From positions 1 to 13,351 of the forward strand of contig RZYZ01000039.1 in assembly GCA_009930125.1 (NCBI GenBank): a stretch of 13,351 bases of DNA, read 5' to 3'. Within the stretch, counting starts at the first letter, position 1, and each line of letters opens with the position of its first letter. The stretch is from Clostridia bacterium. Its GTDB lineage: Bacteria > Bacillota > Clostridia > Clostridiales > Clostridiaceae. The notes beneath the pieces are model-generated. The model made no database searches. It had not been told where the DNA came from and saw only the letters and a list, made by a program, of their open reading frames with translations. The position numbers were made by a program, and so were the translations under genes. Positions 7,457 through 13,012 of this stretch are shown here, in pieces.

Positions 7457-8319
7457 CTGACTAACCCCCATTTCCTGGCAGAATCTACAATCTGCTCCGC
7501 ACGCTTGATAACGGGCAGATCTACCATCTTCCCTTTATAGCTGAACACACCAAGACCCTTCTTCTCCGCTTCTTCCGCCTCGTGAAGAATGATCTGCGCT
7601 TCTTCGATTTCTTCCTGAGTAGGTGAGAAAACCTCATGAATGGTCACAATCTGACGTGGATTGATGGCCAGTCTTCCAGTGAATCCTATGGATTTGGCAA
7701 ATCTTGTATCGGCTTCCAGGCCTTCCACATCATCAATATCTGTAAAAGGTGTATCCAGTGCATCGATTCTGTAGGCTCTTGCAGCGGTGGCCACCAGATA
7801 TCTGGCATATTCGATTTCCTTACTTTCCTTGGTTCGCTTGATGCCCATATCACTGGACAGATCCTCTGCGCCAAGAAGTATCGCATCGATACGATCTGAG
7901 GACTCGATGATGTTTCGAAGATCGATAAGTCCCATGGCGCTTTCGATGATCAGAAGCACCTTCGTCTTTTTCCCCGTTTGATGGGCTTCTTCCAGTCTCT
8001 TAATTTCCTTCACCATGGTCTGAACCGATTCCACGCTGGCCTTCGGAATGACGATTCCATCAGGCTCTGCAGGAATGATGCTTTCCAGATCTTCCTTCCA
8101 GTAGGGAGAATCCAGCGGATTCACTCTCACGGTCACTTCCACTCCCTGCAGGGGCAGAAAAGACAGTGCTTCTCTCACGAGAATTCTTGCCGCATCCTTT
8201 TCCTTCAGGGAGACTGCATCCTCCAGGTCAAAGATGATGGAGTCTGCTTCCAGACAGTCTGCTGAAGTCAGCATTCCCGGGTTGTTGCCAGGCATAAACA
8301 GTAAACTTCTTCTACTCAT
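7453..8319 (-). CDS. citE: Citrate lyase beta subunit (citryl-ACP lyase)
   Basis: CitE cleaves citryl-ACP into oxaloacetate and acetyl-ACP using a divalent metal. At 288 residues it is full length for this HpcH/HpaI-type TIM-barrel family. Visible motifs: RSLLFMPGNNPGML at 4-17, DSIIFDLEDAVSLKEKDAAR at 26-45 (acidic E33/D34), VRVNPLDSPYWKEDL at 64-78, the VIPKAS strand at 90-95, LLIIESAMGL at 122-131 with metal-ligand type E126, LLGAEDLSSDMG at 148-159, and GFTGRLAINPRQI at 212-224. Its first 8 bases overlap the citD stop and its stop overlaps the citF start, so the three subunits are translationally coupled, which suits a complex with fixed stoichiometry. The ribosome site (GGCGGTGAGAAG) is moderate. 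Confidence 0.96.
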   Translation of the reverse strand: MSRRSLLFMPGNNPGMLTSADCLEADSIIFDLEDAVSLKEKDAARILVREALSFLPLQGVEVTVRVNPLDSPYWKEDLESIIPAEPDGIVIPKASVESVQTMVKEIKRLEEAHQTGKKTKVLLIIESAMGLIDLRNIIESSDRIDAILLGAEDLSSDMGIKRTKESKEIEYARYLVATAARAYRIDALDTPFTDIDDVEGLEADTRFAKSIGFTGRLAINPRQIVTIHEVFSPTQEEIEEAQIILHEAEEAEKKGLGVFSYKGKMVDLPVIKRAEQIVDSARKWGLVR

Positions 8320-8575
8320 ACGCTCTTCTCACCGCCGTTTCCACTCTTGCTCTGATGGTATAGTCGAGAGCCCCACGATCCTCCACGAGAATTCTGCAAT
8401 CCTCCACCCCTAATCTCACGAGCGTCTCTCTTATGGTATTTTCAATCTGCTTTCCGAAGGTCTCCATGACCGAACTTTCAATGGAGAGATCAATTCCACC
8501 TTCTCCTGGCACAATGCGAACCTGACAGTCATTGGACTGCAGTGTTCCAGCAATGGCTTGTTTTCTTATTTCCAT
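8312..8575 (-). CDS. citD: Citrate lyase gamma subunit (acyl carrier protein)
   Basis: CitD is the small acyl carrier of citrate lyase. It carries the 2'-(5''-triphosphoribosyl)-3'-dephospho-CoA group on a serine, and that thiol is acetylated to activate the enzyme. The 87-residue length fits. AIAGTLQSNDCQVRI at 7-21 places the expected attachment serine exactly at residue 14, as in characterised CitD. The C-terminal ALDYTIRARVETAVRRA is also typical. A GAGGT ribosome site precedes ATG 8575. The genes that make and attach the prosthetic group (citX, citG) and acetylate it (citC) are not in the window, so they must be elsewhere if the enzyme is active. Confidence 0.95.
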   Translation of the reverse strand: MEIRKQAIAGTLQSNDCQVRIVPGEGGIDLSIESSVMETFGKQIENTIRETLVRLGVEDCRILVEDRGALDYTIRARVETAVRRAYE

Positions 8576-8641
8576 ACTTTACCTCACTATCTATACTGAA
8601 TCATTACTTCTCTGATTACGATTTCATACTACCTCTGAAGA

Positions 8642-8666
8642 AGGATGAATCATTCCAATTCATCCT
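8642..8666 (-). repeat. Intercistronic hairpin between the malic-enzyme-family gene and citD
   Basis: AGGATGAAT (8642-8650) and ATTCATCCT (8658-8666) form a perfect 9-base stem with a 7-base loop, just after the upstream gene's stop codon. The minus-strand 3' side continues TCTTC, not a T-run, so this is more likely an mRNA stability or partial-attenuation element than a full terminator. Confidence 0.55.
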
Positions 8667-8676
8667 CCTATTCTAT

Positions 8677-9855
8677 TCATATTCTGGCTAGACCCTGTTC
8701 CTTCGCTTTTTCAGCAACGGCTTTTGCCACCACTTCAGCAACTCTCGGATCGAAGGCATTTGGAATCACATACTCTTCACTGAGCTCCTCATCGGATATG
8801 AGTGATGCGATACCTTCTGCCGCTGCAAGCTTCATCTCTTCAGTAATCTTACTTGCTCTCACATCCAGTGCTCCACGGAAGAGTCCCGGAAATGCCAGTA
8901 CATTGTTCACCTGATTCGGATAATCGGAGCGTCCTGTTCCCACGACTCTTGCGCCACCTGCCACTGCATCCTCATAGGTGATTTCAGGCTCCGGATTCGC
9001 CATGGCGAAAATGATGGCATCCTTCTTCATGGTGGAGACTATTTCCTTCGTGATGACTTTCGGTGCACTGACACCAATGAAAATATCCGCTCTCATCATG
9101 GCTTCCGCCATGGTCAGACTTTCGTTTTCATTGTTCGTGATCTCTGCAACTTCCTTCTCCACGAAATTATAGTTTTCCATCTCACACTTACTAAGAAGTC
9201 CCTCTTTATTGAAGGCATAAATGTTCGCAATGCCCAGGTTCTTCATCATCTTGATGACAGAGCTTCCTGCCGCCCCTGTACCGGAAATCACTGCCGTGCA
9301 GTTTTCCGCTTTCTTTCCAACAAGCTTCAGTGCATTCATGATTCCTGAAGTGACCACGATGGCCGTACCATGCTGGTCATCATGAAAAACCGGAATGTCC
9401 AGCTCTTCAATCAGGGTTCTTTCAATTTCCACACATCTGGGTGCACTGATGTCTTCCAGATTGATTCCGCCGAAGGTCGGTGCGATGCGCTTTATAGTTT
9501 CGATGATTTCCTTCGGATCTTTTGTGTCCAGCACAATTGGAATCGCATTGACCCCTGCAAAGCGCTTGAAAAGCGCTGCCTTTCCTTCCATGACAGGAAG
9601 GGATGCCTCAGGACCGATATCTCCCAGTCCCAGGACTGCTGTTCCATCGGATACGACTGCCACAATATTCCCTTTCCATGTGTATTTATATGCTTCATCC
9701 TTGTTCTTAGAAATCTCAATACAGGGCTGAGCTACACCTGGTGTGTACGCAATGGAAAGATCTTCCTTATTCTCCAAAGGCGCCTTCAGCTCCACGCTGA
9801 TTTTACCTTTCCATTCTTCATGCTTTTTAAGTGCAATTTCATAATAATCTGCCAT
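8677..9855 (-). CDS. Malic enzyme family protein; probable CitM-type oxaloacetate decarboxylase or NAD(P)-malic enzyme
   Basis: This is a 392-residue protein of the short bacterial malic enzyme class. Catalytic elements are intact: Y37 in YTPGVAQP, K92 in GKAALFKRFAGV, E134/D135 in INLEDISAPR, D159/D160 in VFHDDQHGTA, the nucleotide loop GTGAAG at 192-197, N287 in ANPEPE, and NQVNNVLAFPG at 314-324. Leading a citDEF operon is the arrangement of lactococcal and Weissella citM, which encodes a soluble oxaloacetate decarboxylase of this family, so oxaloacetate to pyruvate plus CO2 is the best inferred reaction. Where many malic enzymes have Asp after the second nucleotide-binding strand (CDxKG type), this one has N216 (FNKEG), which may alter cofactor use. 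ATG 9855 is chosen for GGAGG 5 bases upstream. The longer frame to 9930 lacks one. Confidence 0.9.
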   Translation of the reverse strand: MADYYEIALKKHEEWKGKISVELKAPLENKEDLSIAYTPGVAQPCIEISKNKDEAYKYTWKGNIVAVVSDGTAVLGLGDIGPEASLPVMEGKAALFKRFAGVNAIPIVLDTKDPKEIIETIKRIAPTFGGINLEDISAPRCVEIERTLIEELDIPVFHDDQHGTAIVVTSGIMNALKLVGKKAENCTAVISGTGAAGSSVIKMMKNLGIANIYAFNKEGLLSKCEMENYNFVEKEVAEITNNENESLTMAEAMMRADIFIGVSAPKVITKEIVSTMKKDAIIFAMANPEPEITYEDAVAGGARVVGTGRSDYPNQVNNVLAFPGLFRGALDVRASKITEEMKLAAAEGIASLISDEELSEEYVIPNAFDPRVAEVVAKAVAEKAKEQGLARI

Positions 9856-9887
9856 GGAATCCTCCATTCTTAATAGTCTTTTTCGCA

Positions 9888-9907
9888 GACACATTCTGAA
9901 ATGTGTC
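9888..9907. promoter_or_regulatory. Perfect palindrome, candidate operator in the cit operon leader
   Basis: GACACATT-CTGA-AATGTGTC is a perfect 8-4-8 inverted repeat, lying just downstream of the -10 box and at the predicted transcription start of the minus-strand cit operon. The position suits a repressor site. As RNA it would also form a 5' hairpin. Confidence 0.5.
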
Positions 9908-9924
9908 GTTAATAGAATATTAAC
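9908..9924. promoter_or_regulatory. Second perfect palindrome covering the cit operon -10 box
   Basis: GTTAATA-GAA-TATTAAC is a perfect 7-3-7 inverted repeat directly abutting the first palindrome and enclosing the -10 hexamer. A protein bound here would block RNA polymerase. Confidence 0.5.
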
Positions 9925-9945
9925 ATACATCGTGAGTAGTGTAAA
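9917..9945 (-). promoter_or_regulatory. Promoter of the malic-enzyme-family gene/citDEF operon
   Basis: On the minus strand TTTACA (9945-9940) and TAATAT (9922-9917) are separated by exactly 17 bases. Transcription should start near 9910, giving a leader of about 55 bases before ATG 9855. No second promoter is evident ahead of citD. Confidence 0.6.
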
Positions 9946-9993
9946 CGAGCCGAATCATCTCTCCACAGGTATATCACCTAGTTCAAATATACG

Positions 9994-10007
9994 AACATTA
10001 AAATGTT
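9994..10007. repeat. Short palindrome upstream of the purine permease promoter
   Basis: AACATT-AA-AATGTT is a perfect 6-2-6 palindrome, 15 bases upstream of the plus-strand -35 box and in the shared divergent intergenic region. It may be an activator or repressor site, or chance in AT-rich DNA. Confidence 0.3.
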
Positions 10008-10022
10008 TTTGAAAGAAAATGT

Positions 10023-10051
10023 TTGACCTGTATCGTATCATTTGGTATTAT
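10023..10051 (+). promoter_or_regulatory. Strong promoter of the purine permease transcript
   Basis: TTGACC (10023-10028) and TATTAT (10046-10051) are spaced by 17 bases. The predicted start near 10058 is about 20 bases before the first aptamer, as expected for a riboswitch leader. Confidence 0.75.
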
Positions 10052-10078
10052 AAATACATGAATTGAATAATGAAAATA

Positions 10079-10147
10079 ACTCATATAATGTCAGAAATAA
10101 GGTTCGACAGTCTCTACAGGATGACCGTAAAATATCCTACTATGAGT
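10079..10147 (+). promoter_or_regulatory. Purine riboswitch aptamer, guanine/hypoxanthine type
   Basis: The three-way junction can be laid out completely. P1 is ACTCATA (10079-10085) with TATGAGT (10141-10147). P2 is 10089-10095 with 10103-10109, closing the 7-base loop AATAAGG with its conserved GG. J2/3 is GTCTCTAC (10110-10117). P3 is 10118-10124 with 10132-10138, closing the conserved 7-base loop CCGTAAA (10125-10131). The J3/1 base that pairs with the ligand (position 74 in the xpt numbering) is C at 10140, which specifies guanine or hypoxanthine rather than adenine. P2 has one A-C mismatch, and J2/3 has C where U48 is usual, a flipped-out, tolerant position. Guanine sensors of this class normally switch expression off. 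Confidence 0.92.
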
Positions 10148-10261
10148 GAAAGTGTATCTAGGGTTCCGTTCTCCTTTGATCGGAGAAGCTGGACCGAGCG
10201 ATACAGACATTGCTTCAATGTCACACCGATGGGAGAAAAGCCCGGACGGATAGGTTTCACT
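10145..10261 (+). promoter_or_regulatory. ykkC-class riboswitch aptamer, probably the PRPP subtype (2b)
   Basis: The ykkC hallmarks are present: CTAGGGTTCCG at 10158-10168, GGACCGAG at 10191-10198, ACACC at about 10223, and AAAAGCCCGG at 10236-10245. Helices: outer AGTGAAA (10145-10151) with TTTCACT (10255-10261); TGTATC (10153-10158) with GATACA (10200-10205); TTCTCC (10169-10174) with GGAGAA (10182-10187); GACATTG (10206-10212) with CAATGTC (10216-10222). The class includes guanidine-I, ppGpp, PRPP and ADP subtypes. PRPP is favoured because it follows a guanine aptamer and precedes a purine permease, matching the described guanine-PRPP tandems, and because the terminator design implies ligand turns expression on. 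The subtype cannot be fixed by eye. Confidence 0.88.
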
Positions 10262-10298
10262 TGTATCACAGGCCTATCCTTCCGAGCTCTATTTTTTT
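10239..10298 (+). terminator. Riboswitch-controlled intrinsic terminator
   Basis: AGCCCGGACGGATAGG (10239-10254) pairs at 14 of 16 positions with CCTATCCTTCCGAGCT (10273-10288), followed by TATTTTTTT to 10298. The 5' arm is also the conserved 3' part of the ykkC-class aptamer, so a folded aptamer and this terminator exclude each other. Ligand binding to the second aptamer should therefore permit read-through. Confidence 0.85.
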
Positions 10299-10395
10299 GA
10301 ACCGGAGAAATTATAAATGTGTTTAGATTTTATACCAGTTATAAGAGTGTTTTTCAGACTTCAACCAAATCAAAGCAAAATCGAGGAGGCAAACA

Positions 10396-11721
10396 ATGAA
10401 TGATTTCTTTAAGTTAAAGGAACACAACACCACAGTCAGAACTGAAGTAATTGCCGGTATCACCACTTTCGTCACCATGGCCTACATCCTGGTGGTCAAT
10501 CCCATCTACCTTGCTGAGGCAGGTATGGACTTCAACGCCGTATTCATGGCAACCTGTATCTCCGCAGCAGTAGGTACCCTGATCATGGGTCTTTATGCGA
10601 AACTGCCCTTTGCACAGGCACCGGGTATGGGACTGAACGCGTTCTTCGCATACACCGTGGTCTTGACCCTGGGTTACACCTGGGAAGCAGCACTGGCTGC
10701 CGTATTCATTTCCGGACTATTCTTTATTATCCTGACTGTTACAGGTTTCAGAGAAACCATCGTGGAAGCCATTCCGAACTCCTTAAAGCACGCCATCGGC
10801 GCAGGAATCGGTCTCTTCATCGCCTTCATCGGTTTCCAGAACTCCGGCATCGTAGTAGACTCCCCGGCAACCTTAATCACCCTTGGTGATTTCACACAGC
10901 CAACGGTTCTGCTTGCTGTCATCGGTCTTGTGATCACAGCTGTTCTTATGTCCAGAAAAGTAAGAGGCGGACTGCTTCTTGGTATCATCATCACCACACT
11001 CATCGGTATTCCCATGGGCGTCACCGATACCACATGGAACGCATTCTCCCTGAATATCATGCCTACCTTCGGTAAAGCACTAAACCCAGGTTTTTCAGAC
11101 CTCTTAAGCATGGGTGGCGGCTTCGTCGCAGTAGCCAGCAGCATCTTTGTTGTCGTATTATCCTTTGTACTTGTAGATATGTTCGATACCATCGGAACCC
11201 TCATCGGAACCGGCGCAAAAGCGGGTATGCTGGATGAAAACGGAAAGCTTCCGAACATGAACAAAGCGCTCATGGCTGACGCCGTAGCAACTGCAGCTGG
11301 TGCTCTTCTTGGAACATCCACTGTCACAACCTACGTGGAATCTGCAGCCGGTGTTTCAGAAGGTGGTAAGACCGGTCTTACAGCCGTAACCACAGGAGTC
11401 CTATTCCTTCTGGCCATCTTCCTTGCTCCATTTGCACTGATGGTACCAGGACAGGCAACGGCTCCAGCGCTGATCATTGTAGGCGTTCTCATGATGACCA
11501 CCATCAAGAACATCAACTTTGATGATTTCGAAGAATCCCTTCCAGCATTCTTTACCCTGGCTGTCATGGCATTCACTTACAGCATCTCCAACGGTATCGG
11601 TGCAGGACTCATATTCTACCCCATCACAAAGCTTGCGGCAGGAAAGCCCAAGGAGATTCATCCTCTGGTCTACTTCCTGGCCATCGTATTCGTCCTGAAG
11701 CTGGCATTCCTGCCTAGATAG
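10396..11721 (+). CDS. NCS2-family guanine/hypoxanthine (purine base) permease, AzgA/PbuG type
   Basis: This 441-residue polytopic membrane protein is of the AzgA-like branch of the nucleobase:cation symporter-2 family, importing purine bases with protons. Diagnostic segments: FKLKEHNTTVRTEVIAGITTFVTMAYILVVNP at 5-36, the substrate-site region FAQAPGMGLNAFFAYTVV, SLKHAIGAGIGLFIAFIGFQNSGIVV, FVLVDMFDTIGTLIGTG, the TSTVTTYVESAAGVSEGGKTGLTAV half-helix, and FDDFEESLPAFFTLAVMAFTYSISNGIGAGLI near the C-terminus. Length and hydrophobicity pattern are full. A GAGGAGG ribosome site ends 6 bases before ATG 10396. The guanine-type and ykkC-class aptamers upstream support purine bases rather than xanthine-only or uracil transport. 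Exact substrate preference (guanine, hypoxanthine, adenine) is inferred. A strong terminator follows. Confidence 0.93.
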   Translation: MNDFFKLKEHNTTVRTEVIAGITTFVTMAYILVVNPIYLAEAGMDFNAVFMATCISAAVGTLIMGLYAKLPFAQAPGMGLNAFFAYTVVLTLGYTWEAALAAVFISGLFFIILTVTGFRETIVEAIPNSLKHAIGAGIGLFIAFIGFQNSGIVVDSPATLITLGDFTQPTVLLAVIGLVITAVLMSRKVRGGLLLGIIITTLIGIPMGVTDTTWNAFSLNIMPTFGKALNPGFSDLLSMGGGFVAVASSIFVVVLSFVLVDMFDTIGTLIGTGAKAGMLDENGKLPNMNKALMADAVATAAGALLGTSTVTTYVESAAGVSEGGKTGLTAVTTGVLFLLAIFLAPFALMVPGQATAPALIIVGVLMMTTIKNINFDDFEESLPAFFTLAVMAFTYSISNGIGAGLIFYPITKLAAGKPKEIHPLVYFLAIVFVLKLAFLPR

Positions 11722-11756
11722 GGATCAAATTTATTATTTCATAACCCTTCAAATAG

Positions 11757-11797
11757 AAAATCAGATCAGCGCCTTCCCCAAGGCCTGATCTGATTTT
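11757..11797. terminator. Strong bidirectional terminator after the purine permease
   Basis: AAAATCAGATCAG (11757-11769) pairs perfectly with CTGATCTGATTTT (11785-11797). An inner GCCTT/AAGGC closes a CCCC loop, giving an 18-base stem with one bulged C. It serves the permease and the converging minus-strand gene. Confidence 0.9.
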
Positions 11798-11810
11798 TAC
11801 TTTGCTCAAC

Positions 11811-12452
11811 TTATCTGTTTCTTGACGCTACATATGCCCTGATTTCCTCGTCACTGAGATTCTTATGGTTTTCTCTGAGCCCTTCCATGAGGACATTCTT
11901 GTATCTTTCTCCAGGTTCATTCTTCTCAAGGATCCTTCTGTTTGTCACAGTCATCACCGGATACCCATCCAAGGTGCCAAGTTCCGCTTTATGATCATAC
12001 CAGCTGATACCTGGTCTTGGAATATGACCACCATTCTCTTCTCTCCAGAGATGCTCCAGCTGCTCTTCTGTGATGAGATAAGCCACGCCATAGGCCTTTC
12101 CTGGCCTGGTCACATCCAGAAAGGAGACGCCTCCGTATTCCCAGGCTCCTGATTCCTTGGCGTAGTACATATCGTGATCAAACACATAGGCTCTCTTTGC
12201 TCTTGGACTGGAGGTGTCCCCACAAGGCTTCTGATTTCTGCCTTTTCCTCTGAAGCTGCCGCCATGGATATAGTGCAGGAACCTTTCCTCCAGCATATTG
12301 GAACCATAGGCCGCGTACCAGACAAGGTTCTTCTCTTTCCTTTCTTTTCCCCAGGACTGTTCCTCAAAAGGAATCTGATTCTCTTCCTTCACCTCATGAA
12401 GATACCTGTAGGTGCCCACATGCTGCATTTCCTTTCCATCCATTTCCACCAT
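11811..12452 (-). CDS. Gamma-glutamylcyclotransferase-like protein, remaining 3' part of a longer decayed gene
   Basis: The open frame codes 213 residues. The main part (from about residue 43) is a GGCT/AIG2-like domain with the substrate-loop motif YAAYGSNM at 46-53, FLHYIHGG, the RAYVFDHDMYYAKES strand, GGVSFLDVTRPGKAYGVAYLITEEQLEHLW and SWYDHKAELGTLDGYPVMTVTNR. No specific reaction can be assigned. In the same frame upstream of ATG 12452 the sequence keeps coding sense (GEVYAVDRKTLERLHVLEG, then YAYEEV) back to about 12540, which is the C-terminal half of another GGCT domain, so ATG 12452 is probably not the ancestral start. A GAGGAGG sits only 2 bases before that ATG and is explained by the coding sequence. 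The piece may still be translated, but I read it as part of a broken two-domain gene. Confidence 0.6.
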   Translation of the reverse strand: MVEMDGKEMQHVGTYRYLHEVKEENQIPFEEQSWGKERKEKNLVWYAAYGSNMLEERFLHYIHGGSFRGKGRNQKPCGDTSSPRAKRAYVFDHDMYYAKESGAWEYGGVSFLDVTRPGKAYGVAYLITEEQLEHLWREENGGHIPRPGISWYDHKAELGTLDGYPVMTVTNRRILEKNEPGERYKNVLMEGLRENHKNLSDEEIRAYVASRNR

Positions 12453-12691
12453 GACCTCCTCATATGCGTATAATTGACCTTCTCCCTCCAGAACATGGAG
12501 GCGCTCTAGTGTTTTCCGATCTACTGCATAAACCTCACCCGATCCCCGGGCTTTATCCTGATGCCCGGGTAGCTTCCAAAATCATAGAGCCCATATCCAC
12601 TAAGCTCCGCTTCCTCCAGATACTTCGCGTCCTGAAGATAGGATGCATGGTTCCTGCTTCCTCGAAGCAGCGTTCTTTTGCCGACCCATAA
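12453..12691 (-). pseudogene. Frameshifted 5' remnant of the gamma-glutamylcyclotransferase-like gene
   Basis: The minus strand from about 12691 reads TLLRGSRNHASYLQDAKYL, then AELSGYGLYDFGSYPGI, a GGCT N-terminal half, until a TAG at 12523-12521. The matching continuation GEVYAVDRKTLERL is in another frame. One missing base near 12538-12547 (the GGGGATCGGG stretch of the minus strand) would join them as KPGD-R-GEVYAVD. The usual FVYG loop is spoiled (reads WVGKR), and no start codon exists in frame before the toxin gene's terminator. So both the frameshift and the lost start point to decay rather than a single sequencing error. Confidence 0.6.
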
Positions 12692-12710
12692 CTTATTCGG
12701 GGTAGAGATG

Positions 12711-12755
12711 TTTATAAATAAAAAGCACCCTTCGAGGATGCTTTTTATTTATAAA
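12711..12755 (-). terminator. Intrinsic terminator of the toxin-antitoxin operon
   Basis: TTTATAAATAAAAAGCA (12711-12727) and TGCTTTTTATTTATAAA (12739-12755) form a perfect 17-base inverted repeat with an 11-base loop. The toxin stop codon (12747-12745) lies inside the stem, so ribosomes finishing the toxin would meet the hairpin. Confidence 0.85.
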
Positions 12756-13011
12756 CTTGCCTTCTATGACCGATGTTCACAATTACAATCGTAATATTCG
12801 CATCTTGAATATCTGCAATAATACGATATTCTCCTACCCTATATCTCCAATACTCCTTCAGATTTCCCTTTAATGGTTTCCCGTTCGTTCTTGGATTGGT
12901 TGTATTCACGAGATTAGTTTCAATCCAGCTATAGATTAATTTAATTTGCCCTTTATCTAGTTTTCTAAGGCTCTTTACAGCCTCCTTTGAGTAAATAACT
13001 TCATATCCCAT
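12745..13011 (-). CDS. RelE/ParE-family type II toxin
   Basis: This 88-residue basic protein fits the RelE fold: YEVIYSKEAVKSLRKLDKGQIKLIYSWI (helical N-terminus), then PRTNGKPLKGNLKEYWRYRVGEYRIIADIQDANITIVIVNIGHRRQVYK. The GKPLKG-YWRYRVGEYRIIADI block at 44-68, with R57 and R63, and the terminal GHRRQVY are the signatures of RelE-type mRNA interferases that cut mRNA in the ribosome; a ParE-like activity cannot be excluded. It starts one base after the antitoxin stop (TAA-T-ATG), so it is translated after the antitoxin. The pair is visibly AT-richer than the flanking genes, suggesting horizontal acquisition. The stop codon is inside the terminator hairpin. Confidence 0.9.
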   Translation of the reverse strand: MGYEVIYSKEAVKSLRKLDKGQIKLIYSWIETNLVNTTNPRTNGKPLKGNLKEYWRYRVGEYRIIADIQDANITIVIVNIGHRRQVYK

Positions 13012-13012
13012 A

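Noticed and set aside
8312..8319. citD/citE overlap as a possible frameshift fusion
   Set aside because: Both proteins are full length with normal ends; short overlaps are usual for translationally coupled citrate lyase genes.
9940..9953. Possible catabolite-responsive (cre) site, TGTAAACGAGCCGA, at the cit operon -35 box
   Set aside because: Only the first half (TGTAAACG) fits the cre consensus; the second half does not, so it is too weak to call, although catabolite control of citrate genes is common.
10070..10300. 76-codon plus-strand open frame ahead of the permease
   Set aside because: It coincides exactly with the two aptamers and terminator, whose structure explains the sequence, and it has no ribosome site.
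10674..11327. 217-codon minus-strand open frame inside the purine permease
   Set aside because: The translation is a low-complexity mirror of the membrane-protein codons (rich in M, P, S, T) and the plus strand is an unambiguous NCS2 permease.
12538..12569. Programmed ribosomal frameshift in the GGCT-like gene, next to a CCCGGGC/GCCCGGG hairpin
   Set aside because: The hairpin lies upstream of the frame change rather than downstream, there is no slippery heptamer, and the gene also lacks a start codon and an intact loop motif; simple decay fits better.
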